This document shows positions 22,534 through 34,500 of a stretch of 64,000 nucleotides of DNA, in pieces. A program made the translations under genes and the position numbers. Location of the stretch: NCBI GenBank assembly GCA_012976225.1, contig JAAVVG010000015.1:558001-622000 (forward strand), read 5' to 3'. The notes beneath the pieces are model-generated. The model ran no database searches. It worked only from the letters and a program-made list of their open reading frames with translations, and was not told the DNA's origin. Origin of the DNA: Golubevia sp. BC0850. Lineage: Eukaryota; Basidiomycota; Exobasidiomycetes; Golubeviales; Golubeviaceae. Every line of letters begins with the position of its first letter. Position 1 is the first letter of the stretch.

Positions 22534-24730
22534 TTGGGATTGCGAGCTCGAACCTTCAAACCATCACTTTCGTCCTCCTTCTTCTTCCTCATTCCTTCTT
22601 TTTTGATCCTTCCTTTAGTCATAGAGGTGGCATCATCAAATACTCCTCAGTCTCCTTCCAGAGAGGCTGGTACCGGTGGAAGAGGTGCGATTTTACCCAC
22701 TTCTAAGGTAGTTCAAGATCAATACTCAGAGTATGACATTCTCCAAGGAGAGTCAGTCATTGTCATCTATCCTTATGACGCTGCAAAGTGTGATGAACAT
22801 ACTTTACGATCAGAAGACAGGATTACTATTTCCCAAATTTACGATGATGGTGGGGCTTTGGGAACCGAACAAACAAGAGGTGAAGAAGGTGCCTTCCCTC
22901 TCGTCTGTTTCACTTCTGCGAAGCGTGACAATCCTATGGCTAGAAGACACGATACAAGTGGAAGCGGAGTTACTGGAACTGATGGAACTGATGGAACTGA
23001 TGGTGGGGTGGGAAGTGGGAATGATGCTTTCGATGCTGAAGAAGCTGTCAATGCTGATGACGGTCTCAATACAGCTTTAAGCAAAATCAGTATCATAAGT
23101 ATCAACCAAACTCCAGAAGAGGAACAGAGCAACACTCAAGAAGCTGTCAATCGAATCGATCCAATCGACCTTCCTCTAGAGACGTTCACGCAAGTAATCT
23201 CTCACCTTCTCCCTCACGAAATCGCAAGATCAAGCTTTATCTCTATCGACTGGAAAATCTCAATCAACTCTAATCTAACGCTGCATAGAATTGTAGATTT
23301 ACGTCATCTGGGATTGGGAAGTAAGGTGGAGGAGATGATTCAGCTCTTTTCACGTCTTTCTTCTCTCTCTCAGAATCGATTGGAAGAGGTGATGCTGAAT
23401 TTATCTTGCTTTTGGGAAGACTTTCAAGCCAGTCAAGGGGAAAGAAAGGACTGGAAGGAATCTAAGCTCTGTAAGTTCCTTCAACCTCTCTTCAATTCTC
23501 AAGACGGTCTGACAGCTCTATGCCTTTGGATGGACGAGGTGTCAACAAACGATTCCTTACCTCCACTTCCGGTCCTATGGAGAGAACTTTTTTCACTTCC
23601 TAACCTCAAATTAATCGTGATGGAAGCTCCAACTATGTTTAGTTTGGTTGGCGGTGCTACAAGGAGAGAAGCTGGAAGGTCAAAGAGTTTCCTCCTCAAT
23701 GACAACCACTCAGCTCTTGCGCGTGCATCACGCAGGCAAGAGCTTCCATCTTTCATGAAGCTGGTCAGTATGTTCCTTGAGGGTGGTTTATTCGGCTTCA
23801 ATCTTTCAGAACCCAAAGAATGGGGGCAGATTGAAATGGGTAGAGATCCTGAAGTTTTAGATGAGCTTTCAAACTCTAGATTTGCCCTCAAACATTTGGA
23901 TTTAAGGTCTCTTAGAGAGTCTAGTGGTCGAAGAGTATGTGGTTTCTCGATAAGTTGCCCTAATCTTGAGACTCTCCAACTCTATCTTCGACGCGAAAGA
24001 AATGGTGTTGTGGCAGAGCCTCTTTCCCTCTCTGAAGGCGCTACTCTAACAGGAGGCTTGAAGAGGCTAGTTTATGGTCGATCTGGTACGAGTTGCCATG
24101 GAGTTCAATCTCAATTTGGATTTGAAGCAAGCTAGAAACTTTAACCTTATCTGGTGGTTATCGTGACGAAGGGGCCGAAACCAAGCCTACCTTATTCATT
24201 CCTTCCGCTGCTCTTCTTTCAATCTTCAGGATAAACAGCAACACTCTGGAATAGGTGAGCCTTTGCAATGTGTCATTGGAGGAAGGAGGAATCTCAAACA
24301 GCTATTTTCCAAAGCTGAAGAGATTTGAGCTCATTCACTTCAACTCTGTGAGCCCTTCAGTTCATCGATTGTTCCCTCCTACTATCATTCCAAGTCTCAA
24401 GACACTAGCTTTGATTACCGAGTCTCAGTTTCAACATAATGATCCTCATGCAAGTTTTCAATACCTTTCGACTCTGCTACCTGCACGTCAAGCTAGCCTA
24501 ACTAACTCGTTTAACCTTCAATTGTCTCAATTTGTCTCCTACCACATTTTTCTTTACCTTCAGAACTACAGGATTCATTTCCTAATTTGATTGGTTTAGA
24601 GCTCAACAACAAAGATGAGAATCTAGCTAGACAATTCTCAAAGTTCGAGTATCCGAATCTCATTGAACTCACAACTGTTGATACTGCTATCAGATCTGAG
24701 TTCCTCGAAAATTTACCAAAACTCTTATAA
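22534..24730 (+). CDS. F-box/LRR-type protein (ends approximate)
   Basis: The main exon is open from about 22534 to 24135. It has no good ATG at its head, and a pyrimidine tract ending CCTTTAG near 22619 looks like an acceptor, so a first exon is probably missing from this model. The F-box is IDPIDLPLETFTQVISHLLP followed by HEIARSSFISIDWKISI, about 220 residues in. The rest is leucine-rich with a pattern of irregular repeats (ALKHLDLRSLRE, CPNLETLQLYL). Further exons continue after an intron near 24080-24255: YFPKLKRFELIHFNSVSPSV, SLKTLALITE and, after another intron, DSFPNLIGLELNNKDENLAR, stopping at 24728-24730. F-box proteins link targets to the SCF ubiquitin ligase through Skp1. The target is unknown. 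It belongs to a local set of diverged family members. Confidence 0.6.
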
Positions 24731-25876
24731 CTTCATTTCCAGTATCCTCAGCTATTTAGACGACTAGGAATGAGAGCGTACTAGACCGAAATTTGGAGGT
24801 CAAGACGTGAAATATGGGCAGAGATAGAAAGCAACAAGATTAAGATTGGTTTGGCTGAAGGAATCGAGTTGAAGAGTTCCCCATCCTGTTGTTCTTCCTT
24901 TTCTCTGCAGGTTTGAAAGAGCAGATTCTGTAGACCAGATCTGTGTCAGCCTTTTCGAGCAATTTAACTCTTTCTCCTTTCGATCTCAACAATCTTTTGC
25001 ATTTCATTGTCTCACCTGCTGACTCCGATCTCCCTTCCGAAGTTGAGGGCAAAAGACATGATGGATCATTGGGATGGGAGAGGATCTGAACTCATCTCTT
25101 TGGCTTTCCAATTCGAGATCTTGAGTGTTGTTCTTTGGATGAGACGTACGGAGTCGCCTTGAAGAGTCGATGAATCACTCTCCCTGCCAAATCCCCCAAT
25201 TTCACTTTCCAGGTCCCCCTCCCCTTCCTTTCCATAGAGTCCTGATCCTTCCTCTCGGGATCTTCATTCGTAGCCTTTGCTTTACTTCTTCCTTTTGTAT
25301 CACTTCTCCTCTTCACTTTGTCCTCGCCAGACCCCCTCCAAACTCTTCTTTCTACTAGTGTTGACGTCTTTTTTTACTTTGCTGTGCTGTCCCGTTATTC
25401 ATCGTTGCCTTCGCCAATTTGAATCTACATATCTTTCTTTCTTTTGAAAAGAATGATTTTGTAAAGAGACTCAAGCCAATGGAGAGCAGAATTGAAGAGA
25501 AGTGGGATTTCATCAGCCGACTGAACCAAGACATCTCAATCGAACGACCTATTTTTTCCAAGGTCCCTACCGACATTCCAAAATTTTGTCTTAAAGATCA
25601 AGAGGGACAAGGCTGTTGGAGATAGGTGGATCTCCTGCAGCCCGAAGGCTCCGCGGACAACCTCGCAGATTGAGGCTTCGCTCTGGTCTCTCTCTGAACC
25701 TTCGAATTTGATACAAGAAGGAAATTTTGAGGTCATCTTGCCAAAGAGAGGTCTTTCAGAACGATTAAAGATTTCACGGCCGAAGCGTTGTCTGTCGCGT
25801 GGCATGAGATTCGAGAAGGTCAAAGAGATTCTGAGGATTTCTCCCACACAACGACACTCCGAATCAGATCAAGAAG
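24731..25876. other. No recognised gene
   Basis: Short open frames occur on both strands (for example minus 25536-25847), but none shows a domain or coherent splicing. The 3' end of the F-box gene and the promoter of PLP2 lie here. Confidence 0.4.
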
Positions 25877-27380
25877 ATGGCACAAATGAACATCAACCCA
25901 AACGAGGATACAGAATTGTAAGCTTCAACATGAGAAGAAGGCGATAGAGCGTTGCTTCCTTCTAACCAGCCTCCCCACTCCACCTCTACTCCCTCTCAGT
26001 CACGACGCCTTAAGAGCTCGAGGTATCATTCCACAAAAGCCACCTTCAAGATCACCATCACCAGAACTTCCGACAGAATCAGAACAACGTTCCCATCAGC
26101 TCCAAAATGCAACTTTATCTCAACTCAATCGAGCCTTAGAATCCGATGGTCTAGGTTCTCTTGGAGAAGAAGAAGAGCAACTTCTACTCAAAATCAAACA
26201 ACAGAGATTAAACTCAATGAGAAAGGAAGAGAAAAGGAATCGATTCGGTAGAGTTTATCCAATTGGAAGACCAGATTATACTAAGGAAGTTACTGAAGCT
26301 AGTAAAGAGAATGTGGATACCAAAGGAGATGATGAAGAGGAGGAAGAAGAAGACGATAGGGTTGAAACTGGAGCCGGAAGTTTTGGATGGAAACAAGAGG
26401 AAGATAACAAAGGAATTGCAAAAGGGAAGGGAACTGGAGTGGTGTGTTTTCTTTACAAAGATGGGTGAGTTCAGGAAGATTGGGATGGGAAGGCAATGGC
26501 TCTAGCTCTGGCAAATCAGGTGTTTGGGCGAACCATAGAGGTACATCAGTGGAGAAATAACCTATTCAGTAGCTATGAATTCCTTGTGGAAGCAGGCTTT
26601 GTATGAGAGGAAAGGTCAATTCTCTGACCACTTATCTATCGCCTTCTATTCCCCTTCCTTCAAGTATGGAGACATGCCAGCTTCTAGCAGGATTCCTCGA
26701 TACATTAGCAGCTAAATATCCATCAACAAAGTTTGTCAGCATAGTTGGAGATAAGGTAAGTTGCGCATATACTGACGTTTCTTTCTTTCTCTAGTCTATC
26801 TCTTTCCCTTCTGATCTTCTGACCTCTCTTTCCTTTCCTCTTCTCATGATCTTCAAATCAACTTCAACTCAAATCTTGCTTTCAGTGCATTCCGAATTAC
26901 CCAGACCGAAATCTCCCAACTCTACTAATCTACAGAAACGGAGAACTTCACAGACAGATTGTTGGCTTGAGACCTGAGATTGGATTAGATGGAATGAAAA
27001 CTACATTAGGAGGTAAGCCAGAAAAAGACTACTCTCTACTCATTTCAAATCTCTCTCGCTTCTCTGAGCTCCGCCACTCCTGTACACCTCAAACCTCCTC
27101 TGACTCCTCTCTCCCTCTCGTCCCCTCCACCTCAGACATCGAACTTCTCCTAACAGCGATAGGAGTTCTAGATCCATCGACGGTTCCAGGTAATCCGACA
27201 AATCCGAATCAAGGAGATTCAAACGCTCAAGCAGCTGAAAGGGCGGAAAGAGCAGGTGAAGATGAAGATGAAGGATTTGGTGGGAATCGAAATGGAGCGA
27301 ATGCTGGGAAGGGGAAGATTAGAAGTGCCACTGTCAAGAGTCAGGAGGAAGAGGATGCGGAATTGGATTGGGATCTATAG
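25877..27380 (+). CDS. PLP2: Phosducin-like protein 2 (thioredoxin-fold folding cofactor)
   Basis: Five exons (25877-25917, 26000-26464, 26665-26755, 26886-27012, 27136-27380) give 322 aa. PLP2 proteins are cytosolic cofactors of the CCT/TRiC chaperonin in actin and tubulin folding. The start MNINPNEDTEFHDALRARGI follows MAQ and matches the family N-terminus. Family motifs continue with EEEEQLLLKIKQQRL, RFGRVYPIGRPDYTKEV and VVCFLYKDG. The thioredoxin-like part is ETCQLLAGFLDTLAAKYP, TKFVSIVGDKCIPNYPD and NLPTLLIYRNGELHRQIVGL. The C-terminal portion DIELLLTAIGVL is conserved, and the tail is acidic, ending DAELDWDL. Exon 1 encodes only 13 complete codons, as often in this window. Neighbours give no functional hint. 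Confidence 0.93.
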
Positions 27381-27494
27381 GAAAGGGGGAGGCGAGAAAA
27401 AGATTGGGGAGGGGGTGGCGGAAGAGCTGAGGGCTCGAATCGATTTACAATGTCAAAATTCTCTCTAGTAGCATGATGAGATATCACAGAGAAA

Positions 27495-27933
27495 TCAATC
27501 TTGAGCTGGGACTCTCGATGGAAATAGATAGAAATCATTCTTTGCCACTTTTGAGAGCTCGAGCGTCGGAACGAGGTCTGATTCTGAGTTCACATTTCTG
27601 AGCGTTGCCTCAAATGTCAGGGTGCTTGGCGGGTTGAAGCTCTCACTGGAGAGATTGACATTGAGATAAATAGAGCGGTCTCGAAGATAACAGACGCAGG
27701 AGAAAGAGGCTAAAAGGGAAATGGAACCGAAGAAGACGTATGGGATCAAAGCTTTGAGAGTTTTCCGACCTCCTTCGTAAGTTGCTGCTGCCCAAAAGTG
27801 CCAGATGAGTAAACAAAATCGAAAGTTTGATTGGAATCAGAGTTTCGAGAGCTTTCCTATCTCCTTCATGAGCTGCTGTTGCATACGTAGCCCGAGCCTT
27901 GTAGAGAGGATCAGAAGAATCGAGTTTAGTCAA
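27495..27933 (-). CDS. Tentative membrane-protein exons with an internal duplication
   Basis: Two overlapping reading frames on the minus strand look coding. The first (27933 down to about 27800) contains DPLYKARATYATAAHEGDRK and ALETLIPIKLSILFTHLALL. The second (about 27800 to 27495) contains AAATYEGGRKTLKALIPYVF and a hydrophobic helix (FGSISLLASFSCVCYL), then a hydrophilic region ending SRVPAQD. The segments ending in HEGDRKALETLIP and YEGGRKTLKALIP are copies of each other. An intron probably joins the frames, but I could not fix it. This might be a separate small membrane protein or a 3' extension of the SCP2 gene directly upstream on the same strand. The function is not recognised. Confidence 0.3.
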
Positions 27934-27975
27934 GGCCAGAAACAGAGAGAGACTTAACTGGAAGAAATGAAATAC

Positions 27976-28803
27976 TCACATAATGCTGATTGGCCGTTCA
28001 AGAGAAGAGTGACACAGAGAAGTCAGAGCAGAAACATCTTTGAGAGGGAGAAGTGAAAGATAGAACGAAAGCTACTCACTTTCCTTTGACCTTGATTCTA
28101 CCCTTCATGAAAGCCATCTGTGGATCTTAAAACAAGAAACATCGTCGTCGGAAGAGAAAAAGAGTCAGCTCGTGAAAGCAAAGCAACCGAGAAGATTGTA
28201 ACTCACTCATTTTTCCAGTAGCCAAAGCCACCATATCTCTATCATTGACAGTCAAGATTACATCGGGCTTAGGCTTTGGTGGACCTTTGCCTAGAGTCAA
28301 ACTTCCAGTCTTTCTCATATCAACGAAGAAGGATTGAACTTTCCCAGCTTCTTTAGAAGATTTGACGTTGAACAGAAAGACTCCGTTGATCGTCTTGATA
28401 GCTTCTTCTCTTGACATCATGTTCAGACCAGCCAAAATCCCATCTTCTTGGTTCTCAGGTCCTTGAGAGAGAGCGAATTCAATCTGCGAAAAAGGTAGAA
28501 GAGAGGTTGTTGAAATTTCGGAATTACGGGACGAGGGAAAAACGGAAAAAGGAATGGATACCTACGATGGCGAAGAGCTTTGAGATTTCAAACTGAGTAG
28601 AGGTAAAGATAAGATGGAGAGTTAAAGAACGTGAAAGAAGGAAGATTAGGAGGAGAAGGTAAGACAAGAGAACTCACATCTTGAACAATCAGTTCTTTCG
28701 GGTTCTTTCCATCTTCGGAGGTTAGATCCAGATCTTCGACTGAATCGATGAGTAACTTCAACATGTTTCCCTCATCTTCTTTTTCTTGTTGTTTCGGTGC
28801 CAT
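27976..28803 (-). CDS. SCP2 (sterol carrier protein 2) domain protein
   Basis: Five exons (28678-28803, 28566-28592, 28207-28483, 28080-28125, 27976-27985) give 161 aa. The SCP2 fold binds lipids and fatty acyl-CoA in a hydrophobic tunnel and is often peroxisomal or cytosolic in fungi. Landmarks are EAIKTINGVFLFNVKS, VQSFFVDMRKTGSLTLGKGP, KPDVILTVNDRDMVALATGK and MNPQMAFMKGRIKVKGN, the typical end of the domain. Residues 1-42 (KLLIDSVEDLDLTSEDGKNP) are an extra N-terminal part. Exon 2 encodes only nine residues (FEISKLFAI). The last exon in this model codes just IM and stop. Family members usually continue with a helix, so splicing at 27980 into the downstream exons is an alternative. No clear PTS1 peroxisomal signal is seen at this end. 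Confidence 0.85.
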
Positions 28804-29703
28804 GATATATGATAGAGGAGGGATGGAATGGGTCGAAAGGAAAGAAGATAGCGATTTTCAACCGCGAAGGTCTTTGTGAGTCTGTGGGGAAGTGTCAAAT
28901 GATTAACATTTAACGATGATTAGATTACTGCGCATTTCATCTTTCACGGGATTGCACGTTTCTTTCTGACACTCTCTCTCTCTTTTGTTTTGGATTTCAA
29001 GGAGAGGTAAATAGCGATCCAAGTGGCCGAAGAAAAATGGTCAGAACCCCTCGCTGTTCTGGAGAACAATAGAAGGTTTCGCTTCAGTTCGAAGTCAAAC
29101 ACACTAAGATCAAAGAGGAATTGATATGAAGCCAATTCTGAATTCAGGAGAAACCTTAAAGAACATAGAAGAGATCCGTTGAATAGTGTTTTTTTTGATA
29201 TCACTCTCTCTTGGAACTGGTCCTCCCATTCGCATTTTCTCCTTTGCCCCAAGCTTGATCCTCTTAAAAGCATGAGGTGCTTTCGAATTCAAAATTTTCT
29301 TCTTGAGACCTTGGTCTTGATGAGAATGTCGTATGGAAAAGGTTTGATGAGAAGGGAAAGGAGCTGGTGGACTTGAAGTTGAAGAGTGATCTGACTCGAG
29401 TCATTTCAGGGTCAGAGCCTGCACGACTGAGGTGATGTTTTTGAAGAGAGAAGAGAAGAGAAGAGAAGAGGTGACGAAGAAGAGGAATTGAAGAGCTCCC
29501 CGAGCTTGAGGTGGAGATTTGAGAGAATATTAGAATTCCTGAGGTTGAAGAGATTGGTCGGAGAGATTGAAAGGAGAAGATAAGTTCAGCCGCCAGGGCC
29601 CAAAGATTTCAGATCTAAATAGCTTACTCCTTGGCTAGTCAATGGTCCCCAGAGTGGATAGAGAAGCAGCGTCATCAACGCCTTGTACTCACATTTTTTG
29701 CGA
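28804..29703. other. Intergenic, no gene recognised
   Basis: It contains a short AAGAG repeat at 29446-29470 and purine-rich sequence. Small open frames are not supported by domains. It may include decayed sequence of the neighbouring F-box fragment. Confidence 0.4.
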
Positions 29704-30240
29704 TCAAACCCATTTCTCGACGTGAAGACCTTGGAAGTTCCTCTTCAGCCAGTTGGATGTAGTCGCATCTGCCTTCACCGGAACATCAGATTGGAGATGT
29801 ATGAGTTCTGAGCAGCTTTGATCTCCAAAGGCTGGCTCTCCGCCTGAAGGCGCTGCTTCCAACAACTCAGGTTGGCCGTTGGCGATAGCACTTACGTCAA
29901 CACATGAACGACCCTTTAAACAGGCTCTCCTGGAAGCCATGAGCTCGACCAGATCTCTGGCATCGATCTCAGTGACTGCGCTGCTATAGTCCTCCTTGAG
30001 TATGAGAGTCGTCAATCCTGGAAGCGGGATCTCCTTCTTGTATCCTGCTCGAATCCCTTCCCTTGAGAGTGGAGTCAGAATCTGGATCAGACTCTCATAG
30101 AAAGCTGATGGGAGGGGATACGAATGAATGAGTGAAAAACACCAGACCCTTGACTGACAGACATTCTCTACCCAAACGCACTCAGACGGCAGAGAAACAA
30201 CTAGTGGATAGAAGGTGAATCCAAAGGAATTCCCTCTCAT
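29704..30240 (-). pseudogene. C-terminal fragment of an F-box/LRR-like gene
   Basis: A 178-codon open frame contains ESLIQILTPLSREGIRAG, then LPGLTTLILKEDYSS and DARDLVELMASRRACLKG. This is the pattern of the C-terminal repeats in many basidiomycete F-box proteins, where each strand of the form LPxLxxLxL is followed by LVxxVxSRR. An acceptor-like sequence stands just before SAFYESL, near 30104, so the upstream part of the open frame may be intron. No F-box or start exon was found upstream to about 31 kb. It could be the last exon of a gene I failed to assemble, or a remnant. The C-terminal tail (WLKRNFQGLHVEKWV) is unremarkable. Confidence 0.4.
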
Positions 30241-31596
30241 CTTTCAATCAACAAGTTACAGCATTCTCAGGTTTCAGATTTCAGAGCGAGAATCGGGACG
30301 CTGCTTTCCCGTAGGCAAAGCTATCTGCCACTTCCTTTCTGGCTTCTCCCTCGACAGGCTATCTCGTCCTTGATCCGGATTCATGGAGCCAAAATTTCCA
30401 GAGTGGTAGCTCAAGACTACTAGTGATCCTAGTGAGATTTAGAAAGTTTTCGAGTGTCTTTTAGGCATTCCTCAACAACAATTCGAGGGTGCAATCGGAG
30501 ATGACGACAGACAAAGGGAGGGTCGAAGAAAAGACATACATCGCAAATGTATGCTGCTCAACCCAAATCTTTTTCAAATAGAACTTCAGGTGTAAATCTT
30601 TTCAAATCAGGTTTGAAACCTATGCTCGTAAAGTTCGACTTGAGACCCTAACACCCTTCACTTGATTGGCACTCGATGACACGCTTTCAAGACTAATGAC
30701 AGGGTGCCAATTCAACTTTTACTCGTGTCTACTATCCTTTTCATCTTCTCTTCAGGTTCATCACCTGCCAGATGGGATCATCCCATTCACCTTCCGTCCA
30801 ACACTTCAAGTAAACAGTGATTTATGCTTCGATCCTTCAAACCTGCCCAGCAAGTTCTAGGAATTCTTTAGCTTCCCAACTCATAAGTCATCCCATCATT
30901 CTCTTCATTCGTTTCAAGCGTCACTGCTTCTTCTGTCTTCAATCCCGGAAGAGGGCGGCGACCAACGAGCAGATCGATCGCTGTTAGAGGAGTGAGTGAA
31001 GCTAGATTAGAAGAGTGAGTGAAGCTAGAAAAAGAATCCCAGAACTAAACCCGATTCCAATCTCTCCATCGCTCAAAAAATAGATAAGAAAGGCAGTATC
31101 GAAGTGAGGTGAACGTATGTTTCGAGAAGAGAAGCAAAGTAAGCTCTTGGAGCAACGAGTTGAGGCGTTGGAGAGCTTTCTGAAGAAGTTATCCCGATTC
31201 AAGAAAGGAAAGATTAAATCTGTTCGGGAAAAAAGAGGATGAAGAGATTGACTGGCCCGAACGCTGCGAGTTGTTGGCAAACCTTGTTTCCATTCTTGAC
31301 TTGGTTCCCACTCCTTCCTTCAAATCCAACCAACCTTCTTTTTCGATCCGCTCCTCCTACAGTCCTAGCTTTGGATTCATTCATTCCAATAAGGATTGGA
31401 CCTGTGCATTAGCAGTCTCTCCTTCCTTTTGGGATTCCCTCTGCACCTCTTTCATCAAATTCATCCAGAGTGGGAGAGCAGAGCGAGTGAGCGGTGTTGG
31501 AGTCATCAAAGCACAGCAGAGCTCAACTCAATCCTACCTCAAGAGCAAGCGGACTTCCAGAATAGTCATCCTGATTCTCCTTCTGATTTCATCAAG
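30241..31596. other. No recognised gene; upstream region of the SET9 homologue
   Basis: Nothing coherent is found on either strand. The frame entering the SET9 start is open back to about 31400 on the plus strand, so an upstream start for that gene is possible. Confidence 0.4.
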
Positions 31597-34500
31597 ATGG
31601 AGGATCTATCTGCAGACGATGATGTCTTGTCCGATATCTTGTTAGAGTGAGTTTTAGGAATTGGGTTTCAGCTATAGCAATCCGAGGAATGCAAACCCCA
31701 TCCCCGAACCCTCCTCTCGGAATTGCATTCGTTCTATCTTGTTCATGCTCTTCTTCAAGATATCTCAAGGAATGTCTCTTTTTCTAGAGAGGAAGGAAAG
31801 ATCTTCTCTAATCAGTCTTCATCTCGACCCTCGCTAACGATCTTCCATCTAACTCCTGCATCTCCTTCTCTCATCATCTCACGTTCACCTCTATCAGTAC
31901 TCTAGAATTCGAACCTCCAATCTCAACACACAAGATGAATCCAGCCTATCGACCTGCAAGATTCTCAACTTCCGAGGTGATTTCTATCGTAAGACAGCAT
32001 GTGGTGGTGGAGGCTGACGTCCCTAGAGCAGTGCAGGAAATCTCAAAGTGAGTGTTGCAATCTGGGAAACGATCTCTCCCGAAAGTTAAGGGTATAAGGA
32101 TCTCGTTGGAGGGTAGCGGATTACCAAGGTCGGAGGGTGAATTGGGGATGTTCCAGCTCCCTTTGGAAGCTATTGGCGCGTGCCTCTGCGCTTTCCATCC
32201 AGCCGGTCAGACTGTGCTGCGGAGAGATGCAGGTTTACTGGAAGGACGTTCTCAATTCATTATAGGAATGGTTTCTCTATCGAGTAGAGGCTGGGTTGCC
32301 GAGGGCAGCTCTTGGTCAGTAGTAGATTCCTTTCTCCTCACCCAGAAGATCGTCCAGCAAAGCACTGCCCCTCTTTCGCGAGGGCTAGTTGCTTCTAGAA
32401 CCTCTTGAGCAACATTATATCTGCTGTGGAAGATCCATTCTCTTGAAGGAGACGGACCGAGTTGGGACTCCAGGATTTCGGTCACAGCACCACCGCCGCT
32501 TTCTGAAGAAGGTTGCGTTACCTCTCCAGCAAAATCGGCGCCGCCTAATGTCCCTTCGATGCTTGCTACGTTCTCTATGCTAACTCAGAGTATCACCCTA
32601 ATTTTATCTCCCTGGCTTTCCTTGCTCTTTTTCCATTGTCGTCACCACCTTCGCTTCCCACCACCATCTTTCCTCTTCTCCAGACTTGGGATCATTCGAA
32701 AGCACCTGCTCGGAAAATCGACGAGACAGATAGCTGGCTTCCAACAGTGAGCTTCATTTCTTGAATCTCAAAAGATTCGTCGTCTCCAAAAAAATTTCTC
32801 GTTTTCGAGTCTAACGTGCTTTCCTCCCCTCCCTCCGATAGGCATGCGAAACGGTACCTAGAATCTTACCTTCCGGAAAGCGGAGTTGAATTCGCTTTAA
32901 CAGATCGATATCTTCGAGTACCAGAACGAGGCAAGCTACCTCCAAGACTTCCAAATGGTCAAGACAACAACTCAACAGTTCCTTCCACCTCAATCCCGAC
33001 AACTCATCCACATCCTCAACAGAGAGGAGGAGATCGAACCTCTTCCAAGACTGGCGGTGCAGCTCCTCCAGGTTCAAAAGCTGATCTTCGAGTTTTGGCT
33101 ATGAAGAACTTCTCAAGTGGAGACCTAATCATCAACTGTAAAGGTGGAATCAAAGATTTGAGCAAAGCTGAAGATGAAGCTTTGAGAGAAGAAGCAGCTC
33201 TTAGTAGAGAGGGTAGGAAGGAAAATAAGTACAAGGGAGTACTTGGTCAAGGTAGAGATTTCTCGGTTGTGAGATCTAGTAGGAAAGGTTGCAGCCAGCT
33301 CTTCTTGGGTCCGGCGAGATTCGTCAATGTGAGTAAGGCGTGATCAGAGAATCAATCAAGGATACTGGTCCCTTCGTTTCCTTGTTTCGCATGCTCATCA
33401 TACTAACCCTATCTATCTCTATTTTTGCTGCGTATCACCAGCACGACTGCAATCCGAACACCGAATTCCATCGATTAGGATCGCAGATGGTCTTCAGAGC
33501 TATCAGGCCTATTCTGATAGGCTCAGAGATTACGACTTTCTATGGAGAGAACTATTTCGAATGGGGAAATTCGGAATGCCTTTGCCAGACTTGCGAAGAT
33601 CGAGGATCTGGAGCTTGGGGAAGGTTGGAAGATTTTCCTCTCCCTCCGGATCAGCGACCTTTGGTTGCTGCCGCTCAAGCTGAAAGCAGTAGTAATGGGA
33701 ACTCCTCCACTTCAAATTCAAACGACAATTCATCTCAAGGTCAAGCTGAGACTTCATCCGAAGATCCGAGAGGTTCTCTTCGACGACGTTCAAGCGCCAG
33801 AAGGTCCACCACCAATTCGAAGCTTGGATCACCTCAGACTTCCGAATCTTCGACCCCTTCCACCTCTAGAAACAATGGAGATGCTCAATCGTCAGATCCA
33901 GCTGAACCTCAAGATGCTTCCAAGACTCCGGGAATTCCGAACTGCAAATGTGTTACTTGTGGTGCACTCTTTGATCCTCCAGAGACTTGGTGGACTCCAG
34001 ATGAATGCGGAAGATGTGAAAGACATTACAAGATCTTTAAAGCGGATTGGCCGAGTAGAGAACCTACTGAGAAAATGGAGTCGTCTAGGAGGGGTAAAGG
34101 AGTCAAGGGGAAAGGGAAGGCGAAGGCTGCAGATTCTGAATCGGAAGAGGACGTCAAGGTCAAAGGGAAAGGGAAAGGGAAAGGTAGAAACTCTGGTTCT
34201 GGATCTGGAAAGATGAATGGTCGTCTCTCGACGGGTAGCGTCAAGGCAGGAAAAGCTCAGAATAGCTTGGATTCTTCTTCGAATGGTCTCTCCTCTACAG
34301 ATGAGTTCTCGGAATCTTCAACTCCGATCAAGTTGTCTCCGCTTAGAAATCTTCATGGTCCTAGCAGTTACCAGCAGCCGAAAACGAAAGTCAAGAAACC
34401 TCGAAAGTCAAACCAGTCTCAAGAAGGAGACAAATCAATCGGAAACCTGGACGGCACTACTCCTAAGAACAGCAAGTTTTCGAACCTGCTTAGTCTAGAG

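Noticed and set aside
32052-32408. 118-codon frame as a separate gene inside the SET9 intron
   Set aside because: No domain, start context or splice signals of its own; it is kept only as a reason to look at the long intron.
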